Source: Glycine soja
Taxonomy: Eukaryota; Streptophyta; Magnoliopsida; Fabales; Fabaceae
DNA length: 64,000 nucleotides
NCBI RefSeq assembly: GCF_004193775.1
Contig: NC_041018.1
Coordinates: 39,844,608 to 39,908,607, forward strand
Direction of reading: 5' to 3'
Shown here: piece by piece, positions 1-12,400 of the stretch
How positions within the stretch are numbered: position 1 is the stretch's first letter
Layout of the letters: each line of letters starts with the position of its first letter
The notes under the pieces: model-generated
Databases searched by the model: none
What the model was told of the DNA's origin: nothing
What the model saw: only the letters and a program-made list of their open reading frames with translations
Translations under genes and position numbers: made by a program

Positions 1-755
1 TTTGAAATATGAATTTGTTTCTTATTAACTGGATTAATCTTTGTTAGCTGAAAGATAATTTTTTAAATGATAATAATGTTGTTGGGAAAAAAAGTTTAAA
101 CTTTAAAGGATTATCTCTAACCAATTGATAAACGTAGGTATTATAAAATGGGAATTTTTGTAGTAACCTGGAGAAGTCGGCTTAGTGGGTTCATCTCAAG
201 GGAATGGCGCAGTCTATGGTTGGTAGTATGTGTTTGTGGGGTGCAAGTGATTTTGCTGCAGCACAGTGCCAGTGGTAGAGTTAGGTGAGCAGCAAGGTTT
301 TTTTTTTTAAAATAAACAGAAAAATATTAAAAGAACCGACCCAAAAGGATAATAACTTGACACTTTTTTATGCTTATTTTTATTGGTTGGGAAAAGTTTA
401 GGATTTGCTTTTTCTATTTGGCGTTCAACTTATGTCATTAATTGAGTTGAGTTTGGATAGAAGTGGAGCTATTATAGTTATAGTTGTCCTCCATCACTTT
501 TCTCTCAAATGCTTCTTTTCTATTCAATTTTTTAATAAATTAATTTGCTTTTAACGTTTAGTTGTTACTTAAAAGAAGCTTGGACTGATTTTGGGTCATG
601 CAATTCCTATGTATTATTAATTTTTATCCACAAATATTAATAATTAATAATTCATATCCGTGGAGAGATTCAAATCCAACACCTACATATCACTCCAACC
701 CTTCCTCCCCAACCAATAGACAACCTTATAACTCAATTTCTATGGATTAATGGAT
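1..755. other. AT-rich intergenic DNA
   Basis: No convincing coding frame or RNA gene is seen on either strand. A somewhat less AT-rich patch around 170-300 could be the tail of a gene lying outside the window, but nothing in it is recognisable. Confidence 0.5.
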
Positions 756-1301
756 GGGCTCAACTATTCTCATCCTTTTTTAGTATTTTTTTCATCTCAT
801 ATTTTTTTTCTTCTTCAAAAGAATTATAATTCTATTGTACAATATACACAATAGAACACATGTTTTTGTCCTATTAGGAGGTGCATCCTCCATACACAGC
901 GGAAACATGTTTCTATTATGTATTATGTTTTCATGTTTCGGTTGTGCATAATACAAAACTAACACCTTTGTTTTGGTTAGCAAAGGGGATATAAGGTAAG
1001 TTGAATGGTTAAGGGAGAAGAAAAGAGGAGTAAAATGACAGGTTCAATCTTCTTTGTTGACAAAATTAACATTCTAACAAACTAACATTTGCCGATAAAA
1101 AAAACATGTTTCCGTTATGTATGGAGGACACACCCCTAACCTCGTTTCACTGTGAATAATAAACAATGAAACCATGCTTTTGTTGTGTATTGAAGATAAA
1201 GAGAAAATAAAGGTGAGAGTAAAATGATAATTTGCTACGTTTTTTTAAAAGAAAGGGATGAAAAGATGAAAAAGAAAATGAGAGGGTGAGAATAGCAGCC
1301 C
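756..1301. mobile_element. Non-autonomous Mutator-like element (546 bp) with perfect 9-bp TSD
   Basis: The ends are inverted copies: GGGCT followed by CTATTCTCA at the left (756-774) and the complement TGAGAATAG...AGCCC at the right (1286-1301). A second, inner inverted pair lies at about 874-910 and 1104-1137 and shares the block CCTCCATACA plus GGAAACATGTTT. The element is flanked by the exact 9-bp direct repeat TTAATGGAT (747-755 and 1302-1310). Nine-base target duplications are the hallmark of Mutator-superfamily transposition. No transposase is encoded. A SINE-like segment appears nested inside near 995-1100. Confidence 0.85.
995..1100 (+). repeat. SINE-like segment nested in the 756-1301 element
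   Basis: A box-B-like AGGTTCAATCT is followed by a tail (AACAAACTAACATTTGCCGATA then an A-run) that matches the tail of the SINE at 2267-2389. It lies between the two inner inverted arms of the surrounding Mutator-like element, so it probably entered after that element. The 5' end and a target duplication could not be defined. Confidence 0.5.
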
Positions 1302-1310
1302 TTAATGGAT

Positions 1311-1682
1311 GTGTCTGTGGTATGAGTATTGCAAGTGGGTTATCTTTTGGGCTTAACCCAAGAACCTAAGCCCGTCCCAATCAAAGGTAACATCATAAAT
1401 ATGCTCGTTGTCGCTGCAAGAAATCGACAGAGCAGCAGAACGTGCTAGAACTAGCACGATATTTACAAATTACAACCCCTGCATTTTCATTAGTCCAGTT
1501 CAGTTATTCATCATAATTCATTTTACCATCAAAAATCAAATTCCATTCAGATTCAATTAAAGCGAAAAGTGTCAGAAAAACGAACCCTTTTTTATTTGAT
1601 ATGACACATTAATAATTGTTATAGTTAGGATATAGAAATAGAGAATAATAATAAAAGAAAAAGAAAAGAAGAGAAAGATCAT
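1311..1682 (+). promoter_or_regulatory. Upstream region and 5' leader of the 1.68-kb gene
   Basis: Non-coding sequence between the Mutator-like element and the ATG at 1683. The last about 80 bases are purine-rich (GAAAGA/AATAAT runs), as in many plant 5' leaders. No TATA element is assigned with confidence. The element ends only about 370 bp upstream of the start codon, so it lies in or near the promoter. Confidence 0.4.
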
Positions 1683-4262
1683 ATGATGGACTCAGAAATG
1701 GTGGAAGCAGAGGCATCATCATCGCAGCCTCAGCCGCAGGCATCGAGTTCCGGCCAGAACGGCGTCGTTCGCGATTTGCTCACATTGGCTCGTCAGCTCA
1801 TCACTCAAGGCAAACCTTCCCAGGCCCTCCAAGCTGTAATCTTTTCTTCCTCTTTTATTATTCTTTCTCTTCATTTCCAATTCTTAATTTGCAAGATTTT
1901 CTCTTTGATTTTTTTATTTATTCGAGGCTTGTTAATTTGCGTTCTGTGCTGCAAATGTTCATCTTTTTTAAACAAAGTGGCTGAGTCTGCTAAACTCACT
2001 CTAGGGTTGGAAAGGAAATTCGTAGTGAAATTGCTATGGTAATGGAATGAATCACTGTTCTATAAGTTGCTAAATGAATGAAATTGAGAAAAATTAGGGA
2101 TTTTTTTTGGTGAAAAAATTTGGGATATTTTATATGCTGATGTTTTCCAGTAGTCCCGATTTGAATTCACATTTGCAATTTGCAGTGCAGTGCCAGTTTG
2201 GTGCAAATTTTAGCATACGCATGCAAATTCATGGGTTTCCTATAGATTATGTTTATGGATTTTATTGGAGATATTAGTTTGGCCCAGTGGTTGCGGAAGG
2301 CACAAAGGAGGGCGGAGAGGTCGTATGCTTGAATCCCTCCAACTGACATTTTTAACAAAACTAACATTTGGCAATATAAAAAAATATAAATGGATTTTAT
2401 TTGTTGCATCAAGTGTTTGAGGATTTTGAAATTTGATACTGGGACATCTCACTTGTCTTGTGTGGCAAACTCCCTTGAAAACTTTGCTTTAGGGTGTGTT
2501 GGGTTTTATCTTAATCAATTGGCATTAAGTGAAGTTGTCCAATAGGAGTTTAAACCACACCTGAGTGATTGGTGGCAAGCATCAGGTGATGTGATGTGGC
2601 GGTGGGAATTTCAAACATCCCCCCTCTACATATGCCTGACAGAACAAGCAAGGCGATACACAGAGATGAGCTATAGGTTCAAAATGCTATATTGGCATTA
2701 AGTAAAATCTTTTGAGATACCATACCAACTAGAATTATAGCCTAAGCAGAGTTTATAATGCTTGGGCAGTTCTCAGGTTGACTTAGATGACCCTTGACCA
2801 GTATATAGTTCTAAGAGGGTGAAACAACTGCTGGCAACTTCCCTTATTCAGTTAGTACTTAGTAGCACACCTTAATTTCTTGCTCTGTATAGCTTAGTTT
2901 TTAGGAAACAATTGTTTGTTTTTCAGAAAAACTCTCAAAAAGGTGGCAAAAGTAAGTGATTATTTCTTCAAAATAAGTTGAATGGGGCTTATTTTTTATT
3001 TGAAATAGATGATAAAATTTCATACTGACTGAGCTTATGAATATAAAGAAAAGATTTTTTTCTTGCACTAATATATGCTCCTCACACTCCTCCTGGACGA
3101 CTTCTGTGTGGACATTCCAACTTCATGCAGGAGTGGAAAAGACAAGTGTTAAGTATCTCTAATATGTGCTTCAATCTCAAAAGAATTCACCATGCATACC
3201 AAATTACACTTCTTTTGATAAAAAGTGAGATTGTCATTCAACTCCCCAAATCCTCCCTTGCTAAACTTTATCAACATTTTAAAGCTCCCCAATTTGTAGG
3301 ACTTCTAAACAATCGTAAGTAAACTTATTAATTAATCACTGTACATTTCCCTTCTTTCTCCCTTCATTTTGATTAGATTATTTCTCCTTCCTTCCTCTCT
3401 CTACTCCCAAATTTACCCTAAACTACCTAGATAGTGTTACACTGTTACCTAAATAGACATTTACATGATTTGTGAGGCACATTGCGCAGAAACATAAGTT
3501 CATACTTTTTTTAAATGTCTTTGCTTGCATCATCCAAATGAAGTTCTTGTTATACATTCACATGATTTGTTTTTTGTTAGTCATACATTCCACAAGGTCA
3601 TATTTTCACTGATGCATTCAAACAAACACAGTTCAATTCTCCAATATTATGATCGACTTGGTGACATGTGACAGTTTAATCTTCGATTCCTATGTCTCGA
3701 AAACCTACATAATAAAAAATGATGTGAAACCAATCATTCAAGCATTCCATAGAGGATTTGCCTGCCATGATATGTGACACGTAAATCATGATTGTAGAAA
3801 GTGCAATATACTTGCCAAATGAGAAAACCTAGGCAAAAAGCAAAACACTATCTGCACTTCTTTTTGGTGGCTGATATTTACATATAATTGGAACAGGTGG
3901 TTGTAGCAATGAAGACTAAAGGTGGTGATGAAGCTGTTTTTCATTCCTTGCATCGTGCCCGCGAGGTGTATAGAAGTAGACTGCAAGAGAATGCTGCAGT
4001 TGATCAACTGGCTTCTCTGTTTGCTGAGTGTGCCATTGCTGAAGCTGAGCCTGTAGTGATCGAACCACCTGCCAATAACATTACCACCCCCTCAATTAGT
4101 CCAGAACCTGATGCTCATGGGACTTCCATACTGGCAGAAAGTGGCAGGATGCAAGTAGTGTTGGATGCGGTCTCTGATGGAAGCAGCTTCATCTGTTTGA
4201 AGTGTGGAGGCCTTGTTAGTAACCATCGCAAAGACGAGCACTATGCATACTGGTGTTGTTAA
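1683..4262 (+). CDS. Small conserved plant protein, Cys/His-rich C-terminus (172 aa)
   Basis: Two exons, 1683-1835 and 3897-4262, joined in phase 0 across a 2.06-kb GT-AG intron, give 171-172 residues. Tandem ATGs at 1683 and 1686 leave the exact start open by one codon. Residues 1-25 are Ser/Gln-rich and acidic. Residues 28-105 look helical: a segment [13 protein letters not shown], then repeated Ala/Glu-rich helices. A Pro-rich linker follows. The C-terminus holds CLKCGG...H...H...WCC, spaced like a small zinc-binding knuckle. This looks like a single-copy plant family of unknown function, but I cannot name a domain or activity. The intron carries a SINE (2267-2389). An AATAAA-like polyadenylation region is possible near 4580. 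Coding confidence is good; function is unknown. Confidence 0.8.
2267..2389 (+). repeat. tRNA-derived SINE with 12-bp target-site duplication
   Basis: The body has a box-A-like GGCCCAGTGGTTGCGG and a box-B-like GCTTGAATCC and ends in an A-rich tail. It is bounded by the exact direct repeat ATGGATTTTATT (2255-2266 and 2390-2401). A tRNA-like promoter, an A-tail and a long target duplication together indicate a LINE-mobilised SINE. It lies in the intron of the small conserved gene, in sense orientation. Confidence 0.85.
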
Positions 4263-6430
4263 GGTTGCCTATCTTCCATGGTGATGCTACGTTTTTATGT
4301 GCATCGTTAAGATGGACTGATGGAATGAGCGAACTTCTTAGTTCTGTCTGCCTTATACTTTGATCTTTGGAAAAATCATGCTACTGTCATAGTGGAAAGA
4401 GCTGCCAAACTTTGTCAATTGAAGACTTCAATGCTGTAAACCATACCAATCAATACAGAATTGTATGAGTAACACTTGGGATGTCTATGTTGATTCCAAT
4501 GTGTTGGTTACTATTTGGGCCAACAGTACCTTATGTAATTTTTGGGATATTTTTTGCGTTTCTTTTGAGTTGATATGTTTAAATAATAAATTACAAAAAT
4601 AATACTTTATTTTCAATTTGTTTTGCCTGTTCAAGAATTCACAAAAGATATGGTGAAAATAAGTCTTGTTTTCACCATTTTTCTTAACATCTTGGAAATA
4701 AGAAATAACGAGAAAATGATATGTTGTTTTTGTAATTATGATTTAAAAATATAATTAAAAATGAAATTAAAAAATAAATCAACGGCACCTCTTTCTGCGG
4801 ATTTTGTATGTAATAACGGAAATAAGATTTTTCTGCCGTGTGGGTAATAGTGACTACAAAACGTTTGTTTTGTTTAGTTACAGCTTTGTGATGCTTGCTG
4901 GTTAGCTTATATTTATACTAGTTGTGGTGTTAATATAGGCTAACCGAGTTGCTAGCTGATATTGGCTGTGTTATTTGTTGTTATTGAGTACCTAGTACCA
5001 TTCTGTTTTAATATATATATATAAAGTATTTGCTGATTTAAGAAAAAAATGTTAAAAATAATTATTTAATTATTGATATCTTCATTCTTTTGCCAAGCAC
5101 TTGAATTAAGATAATTTTATTGTTTTACGCTTATACGCAATTCTGTTAAGGGCGGCAGTGTTTAGGGACCTAATAAATGTGTCTGCAGCCGAAGACCTAA
5201 GTTTCTTAACTGTTGTATAAATGAGCACCAATTACGTATTTATCATCTTGCTTGCGCACAAACAATGCCACCAAAAAGAGAGGTTTCCCTTCTCAAAATT
5301 GATCCCATTCCAATGTCTCTCCATTACAAAGAAGAAATCTGGTTAAACTATTTTTATATAAGCAGCAATTTGTGTTTATAAGTTATCCAGCAAATTTTAT
5401 TGAAATAAGCTGAAAACAACTTTTATTGACACAAGTTATTTTCCTAAGTTTTTCTTATACATTTACACAAGTGTTTATGTCCCAAAATAAGTTCAAATAA
5501 ACTGTAAACAAGTTCTTCTAAACGAATATTCCAGGTGCAGTACAAAATAAATACATTGCCAGGGATAAATGGAATGGTTCAATATTGGTTACGTAACCCA
5601 AGGGGGTGGGGGATTGATTAACAAGTGTATATAGCGTATCGGTTATCATCCTTCTCTTGCCACAAACTCTGGTATGGTAAATTACAATCTCTTTCAATAT
5701 AGTTAATGTTCTTTACACACAAGACCTAGAGGTAAAACAGAAAAGTTTCCTACTTTCCTTCTGTTGCTTTGTGGCAGAGGAATGCTGCAGTATTTCTATC
5801 AACAAAAATCAATGATTGACAAACATAGCAAGACCATAGAATTTTACAACTTACAAGTAAGAAAAAGAAGCCCTCAATACACATTTCCAAGACTTGACAA
5901 AAGAATATTTCCTTTTTCCTCCTTCTAGTGTTGGTATAAAGTATAAACAGAAAACATTCCAAGATAATTTGTCTAGCAATATCTTCACCAATGCCTCCAA
6001 GCAAACAACTATCTCCTATTCTCTTGATTATTTGGGTAGCCCTCGGCAACATTTTTGCACACCTCGCAAGATGCTCCATATGCAGCAAACAATGGAAACA
6101 TTTTCAACATTCGGGCAGTATATATAATGTTATTTGTCAGAAACCATTAATTTTACACCCTGCAACTGGAAACAAGTAGCGTCAGAATATCAGATCAATG
6201 CATCTTTATTCACCAATAAAGAAACAATTTTTTTTTGGATAGTTATAACGAAGTCATATATAGTTGAAAAGTAGGATAAGTTAGAATATAATTTTTAAAG
6301 GTTGTATGGGACAAGGGTTATTACCTGCACCTAGTTTTTGGTTCTTTATTGCCTTATTTCTAGGATCATTCTTGTAGGTTAAAAAATGAACAGAGTCAAA
6401 GCAAATCGATGATCACAATAACATTCAGAT
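4263..6430. other. Convergent intergenic region between the small gene and the kinesin
   Basis: This holds the 3' flanks of two tail-to-tail genes. For the kinesin (minus strand), an AATAAA signal reads on the minus strand at 6205-6210, about 220 bases past the stop. The remainder is AT-rich. Short open frames near 5750-6180 have no recognisable similarity and overlap one another on both strands. Confidence 0.5.
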
Positions 6431-9400
6431 TCACATTATTCGCGGCAAAGCCTGCGAACGTGGCCTTGCTCTCATGATTGTCTCATCACTGTGCCGAATC
6501 CATTCAGAAAGTCTCCATGGCTTCTGCCACTTCCATTTAAATTGTACTAGCCACTGATGGTGGCTTCTTTTCCACCTCCATAGCTTGCCAGAAGCTTGTC
6601 CTACAACTGCAAGTTTTTTCATTGACAGTTGCCCAATGGGTATCATCTGCATTGACAGCAAATTTACATCCTTAGCCGAGTGAAGATACCTATATACCAA
6701 TTAATATAAATGGAGGATAAATTACCCTTCTACTCTGATCTATAAATGCTGCTGATTCCCTCACTTGGCTATTAGTGATGCCTGGCATATATTTGCGTTG
6801 TTTCTGTACCGGCAGGGACTCTGGAGATAAAGGTTCCTTGATGTCTTCCGCATAGTGTTTCAATGAATTTGGTGAGTTTCCCTGTTGACACAGAGATGAT
6901 AAATTAACAACTGATAATGACAGCTATATATTGATGACACTTAGATTGATTCACAAAAAGTAAAGAATATCCGATCAAAAGTTAGTCACAAAGATAACAC
7001 CAATGGTACTTTGAGGTTTATTTATTCGCTAGTGGAAAGTTATTCAACTTGAGCTTGAGTTTAACTACTTGGTTTGCAGGTATGTAGAGTTTAAGTTCGA
7101 AGAAAATGTAGGCGCTATGCCAAAGTTAATTTTTTCTGTTCACAAGCCTAATTTTTTTGCCTGAATCCAACCTGTTTGGTAGCAGCGCTACAACTATTTA
7201 TTTATTTATTTTAAATTCTTAGTTGTTTTTTGCTTGAACCTTAAGCAGATAAGATCTTACAGAAGTTGGTGTAGCCAATGTGGTTGCAACATCTTGCTCT
7301 CTCACTTTTAGTTCCTTCTCAGCTTCCTTTCTCTTCATTTCACTTTGCCGTAGTAGACCTACAAGTTCTTTGATTTGATCTTTCATTTCCCTGATCTCGG
7401 TGTCCTTTTCCCACAGTTGGCACCTGTAGTTAACATCAAACACTTTAAATTTCAACAGTATATAACATGACTAATATTCATATATATTCCACTTATTTTG
7501 TAGTGGTCAGTTTAATAAATCACACCTCACAAACTAAATATTCTGATCTTCAGCAGGAAGGGAAAAAAGACAATTCAAAGCAATTTTTTTCCTGCTAGTT
7601 TATTGCTTATCAAGTTCTTGCAAAAATGGTATTAATGGAGATCAAACCAGCAACAAGATTCCAGGTATTAAGGGAAACTTGTAAGCCCTAAAAGGCATCT
7701 TTTCCATTCTATCACGTAAATATTTAGTGTAGCTGAATCATTGAATTAGCAAGATATCAGAGCCAGATCTATGCATGTGAAAAGAGACCAAGAACAAACT
7801 CACAGTAAATGGTTTATCCATAAAAGTATTTTGTGGTAAATTATTTTTCTAATGTTTTGCATGAATTACTGACCCTAGTGGGAAAAGGCTTTTGTTGTTT
7901 TTTGTTTGTTGCATGAATTACTGACCTTCGTATAAATAAAATAAAACCAACAAGTTTGAATTAGATCAGATATGGAGATAAAAACATGCAAATTTTGGCT
8001 ACTCTGACAAATAATCCACATTTCTCTTCGAGAGAGAGAGAGATTAAAAAAATTTAGGTTTAACAAAGCACCTAGCATCTCCAACAGAATTGAATAAATA
8101 TTGAAGCAAATTCTTGGCTTCTCCCATTGAGCGCAACTGGTTCCAACGTCCACGATTAGTGAAGGCCCGTTCTCGTTCTTCTGCCTCAGAAAGTTGAGAA
8201 GCCATTGCCACAAGTGAATTAGATGATATGTTCAGCATGCTCTCAAGTGAAGCTATTCTGGCCATTCTTGCATTTGGTGACATGGAGGATGCTCTGAGAA
8301 AAATGACAGGTGTTAAAAGCAACCAGGAAGAGAGAAATGCTTTCCTTTTATATTGCACGTGCTATTATTTGAATGAGCCAAAATTTTCAAAAAGTAATGA
8401 GGAAAGCATTAACAAAGTTAATTATATTTATATAAAAAAAAACAGACCTAGCAAATCCATTCTTTCCTCTTGGAGGTGTGAGACCCTTGGCAGCAAACCC
8501 GTTTACTTGCTTTAGCATGGCCAACTCCTCTGCAAGGGCAGCTCGCCTGAAGATTGCATTACAATATTAAAATATTACAAATACAGATTAATCAGTAATC
8601 AGTAAGAAAAATAACTTAGGAATATATGCTGCTTACACTTGGCTCTGCTTCTCATACTCAAAACGAACTTCATGCTCTTTTACCATGACTTCCAGCTCAT
8701 GATCAAGCCACCGTTGTAAGGACTTCTCATTGCTCTAAAGAATCAATTCAAACTTACTTATTTATGACTAGCATGGACAATCAAGAAAATTTAAGGAGAT
8801 GAAAGTTTGTTACCTGTCCATTCATTCCACTTCCATTCATTGCAACTGGAAGATGAAATATAATTAGAATTAGAATAATAAACAAAAGACAAGAGTTAGT
8901 GCACTAAATCCCCAAGTTCCTCACTAAAAGACAGTTTCCTCCACTTAAGGCATTTTAAAAGATTATCCATTTCAAATGATCTGATAAAATTTCCCATGTC
9001 TCATGCAAGAGGACATGCCAATCATTAAAAGTGAGCATAATCTGTGCTAAAAACAAACCATACCTGAAGTGTCTCGGCTGGAAGATTTACGAGCTTCTAA
9101 CAACTCCTTTAACCTCTTGGTGGCCATTGCAGCTTCTTCAGTCTTTCTTTGAAGGACCTAAAGGAAATTTTCAGTCATTAGATATAATAATTCATTATGA
9201 AAAGTATCAGTTATGATGATAGCCGCAGAAGTCAAAAACAACATTGATGGTTATGCATGTTGTCTAGAAAGAACAGAAAACAGATGTATCAATGACATGT
9301 CATTTTGATTCGGCTTTTTAAAACCTCGTTCTAAAACAATGTTTTATATAGCTTTCAGAAGAATATTTGTTTATGAATACTTAATTCTGGAAGCAGAGAA

Positions 9401-12400
9401 AGTTTAATTTTATGCATGAGTGAATATTAATCTCCAAAAGAATGCCTAAAGAATGAAGGTATAACATGCATTCTATATTTATTAATATTTTCCACATAGC
9501 TAAGCACTGGTGTTTAAATTGACTGTACCAACACCATGCTACAACAATTTGGATACCTCATCCAGTTGGGCTACCACATTGAACCATATCCATATCATAC
9601 ACTATAGACTTCTAAACTCCAAAGTCATAAGTACTTCTATTCTATGTAGATTTTAATCCATAATAAATGTTCCTTTAGTTTTCATTACTCTTGTTTCATT
9701 AAAAACCTCGAAAACAAAATATAAAAGCATATTTTCATGATGCAAAGACCTCCCCTCCCCCTTTTTTTCCCCAGGGACTGGCAAAAATAAAGGCCTTAAG
9801 AAGGCACAAAAGATGTCACCCCACTATTTCGTCAGTCATAATATTTATCCCAGAAAAAAAATCCGGTTAAAGCTTATACACACACTATACTATTGCTGAA
9901 AATTGGGAATAGTTAAACTACTGATAGGATCATATATAAAACAGAAACCTAAGAATAAAGACTTGCAATGTGATCACTCAAATTTGGCAGTGATATCAGC
10001 AAAGTACAATAACATATATTGTCCAACAAGTTAGCAATACTCACCATTTTCTGGCGCTGATTTAAAGCTTGCAGCTTATGCCGTTCAAACTCATTTCTCC
10101 TTCCTTCCTTCTTTAACTGTTTTGAAAACATATATTTAATACAAGGTCATAGAACATATATGCAGTACAGGCAAGTAAATCATGTTTAAGAGTTGGATTA
10201 GTCATGATCAACCATCACACGGTCAATCTATAATTCTGCCTCTAGAATTTGAGAGTTGGAGTCATTATAAATTAAATATTAATTCATGTTTACATTTTTA
10301 TAACAAAAGATTCAACTGATAACGAAGCAATAGTTTCATTTAGGGAAAATATTAATAGACAAACTTTCTCTACCATAAAATAAAGATGAGGAGTATCAAG
10401 GACAAATTAAATAAAAAAGAAAAGAGGAAGCTTGACATACTTGCAGCAGCTCTTTCTCTCTAGAAGCCTTCCATTGCCGAAACTGCTCAGCCTCTTGTTT
10501 TATCCTATGTTGCAGTTGAACCTGCAACATTTTTCAGTGTATAAGAAAGAGTATATTTATTGATCAAAACTATGATAAGAAAAAGTTCAACAATCAACCT
10601 TTTGTGCTTTTATAGATTGTATTTCATCTTGCAATCGTTTCGCTGCTTCATCACTTTTTTGCTTTTGCTTCATGAGCTGGACCTGACTCTCCTGTTTCTT
10701 CTTTAGATCCAGAATCTAGCATTGTATATTTCGAAAAGATATTAGCAATTTAGAATTGTTCCAATTCAAATCTTATAAAGGAAAAATAGATGGAAATAAA
10801 GAAGACTCCTCACCTGGGCTTCAAGTGTTTTCAATTTTTGGGCATGGATATCCTCTGATTTCTGTATTTGTCCATCAGAATTGGCAGCAAGATTTTCAAC
10901 TTCAGCCAAAAGACGATCCCTATCTCGCTGCATACATAAATCAGACGCATATATAAATATGAATTTTCTGTAGGAGCAAAATAACTTTGCAGAACTTCTA
11001 TTGAACCTGCACAGTTCTTTTCTCATCCTCCAGTTCCATTATCTTCCTTCCAAAATGCTGCTTGAGTGCCTCAGCATCAGATATTCCAAAAAGCTTCATC
11101 TCAGACTGTGTGAACATCAATCCCAATATGTATATTAATATACAAAAGAGAGAAGAAAATCACTCAAAGCTTCTGTCATGACTATTATTTGAATTTTGAT
11201 CAATCATCAGAAACAAGACTTCTTGCAGTAAATTTAATATATATCACTAAAGCTACCCATAATTCTGTTGATTTAAATGTATTACTGATTGATGCATAAT
11301 ATGTCACAATGTGTTTAATTATACATATGCAGTATTACAACCTCTTTTTGCTCCAAGCGTTTATTCAATTCATGTAACTCTCTGTCCATACTATTTTGCA
11401 GAAGAGTATGCTCCCACTCTTTTTCTACTTCTTCAATTTCCCTTGAATCCCCTGCTAAAATTGGCAATTGTAACCCAAAATCATAGAAGTTCTAACATGT
11501 TGAAGCAAGTTGCAGCTTTAAAATTGGCAATTATAACATATTATTAAATCAAGGCCAAAGAAGATGCTGACCTGTTGTTTCACTCATTGGATAATCAGAT
11601 GTTGTGATAGGTAAGCCCCTCTTGAGCCCATCAGTCTTTACATTACATGAGCTATTTTCCTGAAAAAAATGAAATTTTAAATGTACTGCCTAGCAGTTAA
11701 TATCCTGAACTCACTTTCACTCATGGCTATGATAATGGAAATGAGTCCAAGTAGTGGAATGCAAAAACCCAGGTAAGATGAAAGCACATATCTATGCACT
11801 GAAAATTTGAGCAAAAAATAGTTTTCGAGTCAAAGAAGATTATCAACAGAAGAGTCAGAGGCATACATAAACATCCTTTTCACATTGTTCTACAGTAGAG
11901 CATCTACTACGGTATTCATGAAGTTCACATCGAAGATCCTCATTAACTGCTTCAAGCCAAGCAATCCTTTCCTTGAGGACCTACATAATCAATTATAAAA
12001 TAATATATATTAGAAGTGTATATAAAAAGAGACCCAGCACTCAGATACAGTTAAGGCTAGTATCCTTTTCTTTCAAAGAACTAATATGATGAGCATTGAT
12101 TGATCTCCAACCGTGCAGTATAAATCACGTCCAGTCAATGTTGCCACTAACCTATTATAGGAAATATATTAAAATTGATGCAAGACATTGCCAAAGATTT
12201 AACAGAAACCAGCTACCTGAACTTCCTCAGGAGAGCCACCAGAACGAGCAAAAAGTTCTGCTTGCAGATACTCAAGTTGTTGTCGCATTTTTAGCATCTC
12301 GTTGGACATGGGATCTCTATTGACCTATGGAAGAATATACAAAAGATGAGCATTAGTGTTATTGTAAAGGCAATCAATTATCTCAATTTTGTGAGATGAA

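Noticed and set aside
5750..6179. Overlapping short frames on both strands downstream of the kinesin stop
   Set aside because: No family similarity, and opposing frames overlap. It most likely contains the kinesin 3' UTR or its flank.
8228..8515. 95-residue plus-strand frame
   Set aside because: Antisense to kinesin exons 21 and 22 and the intron between them; no independent evidence.
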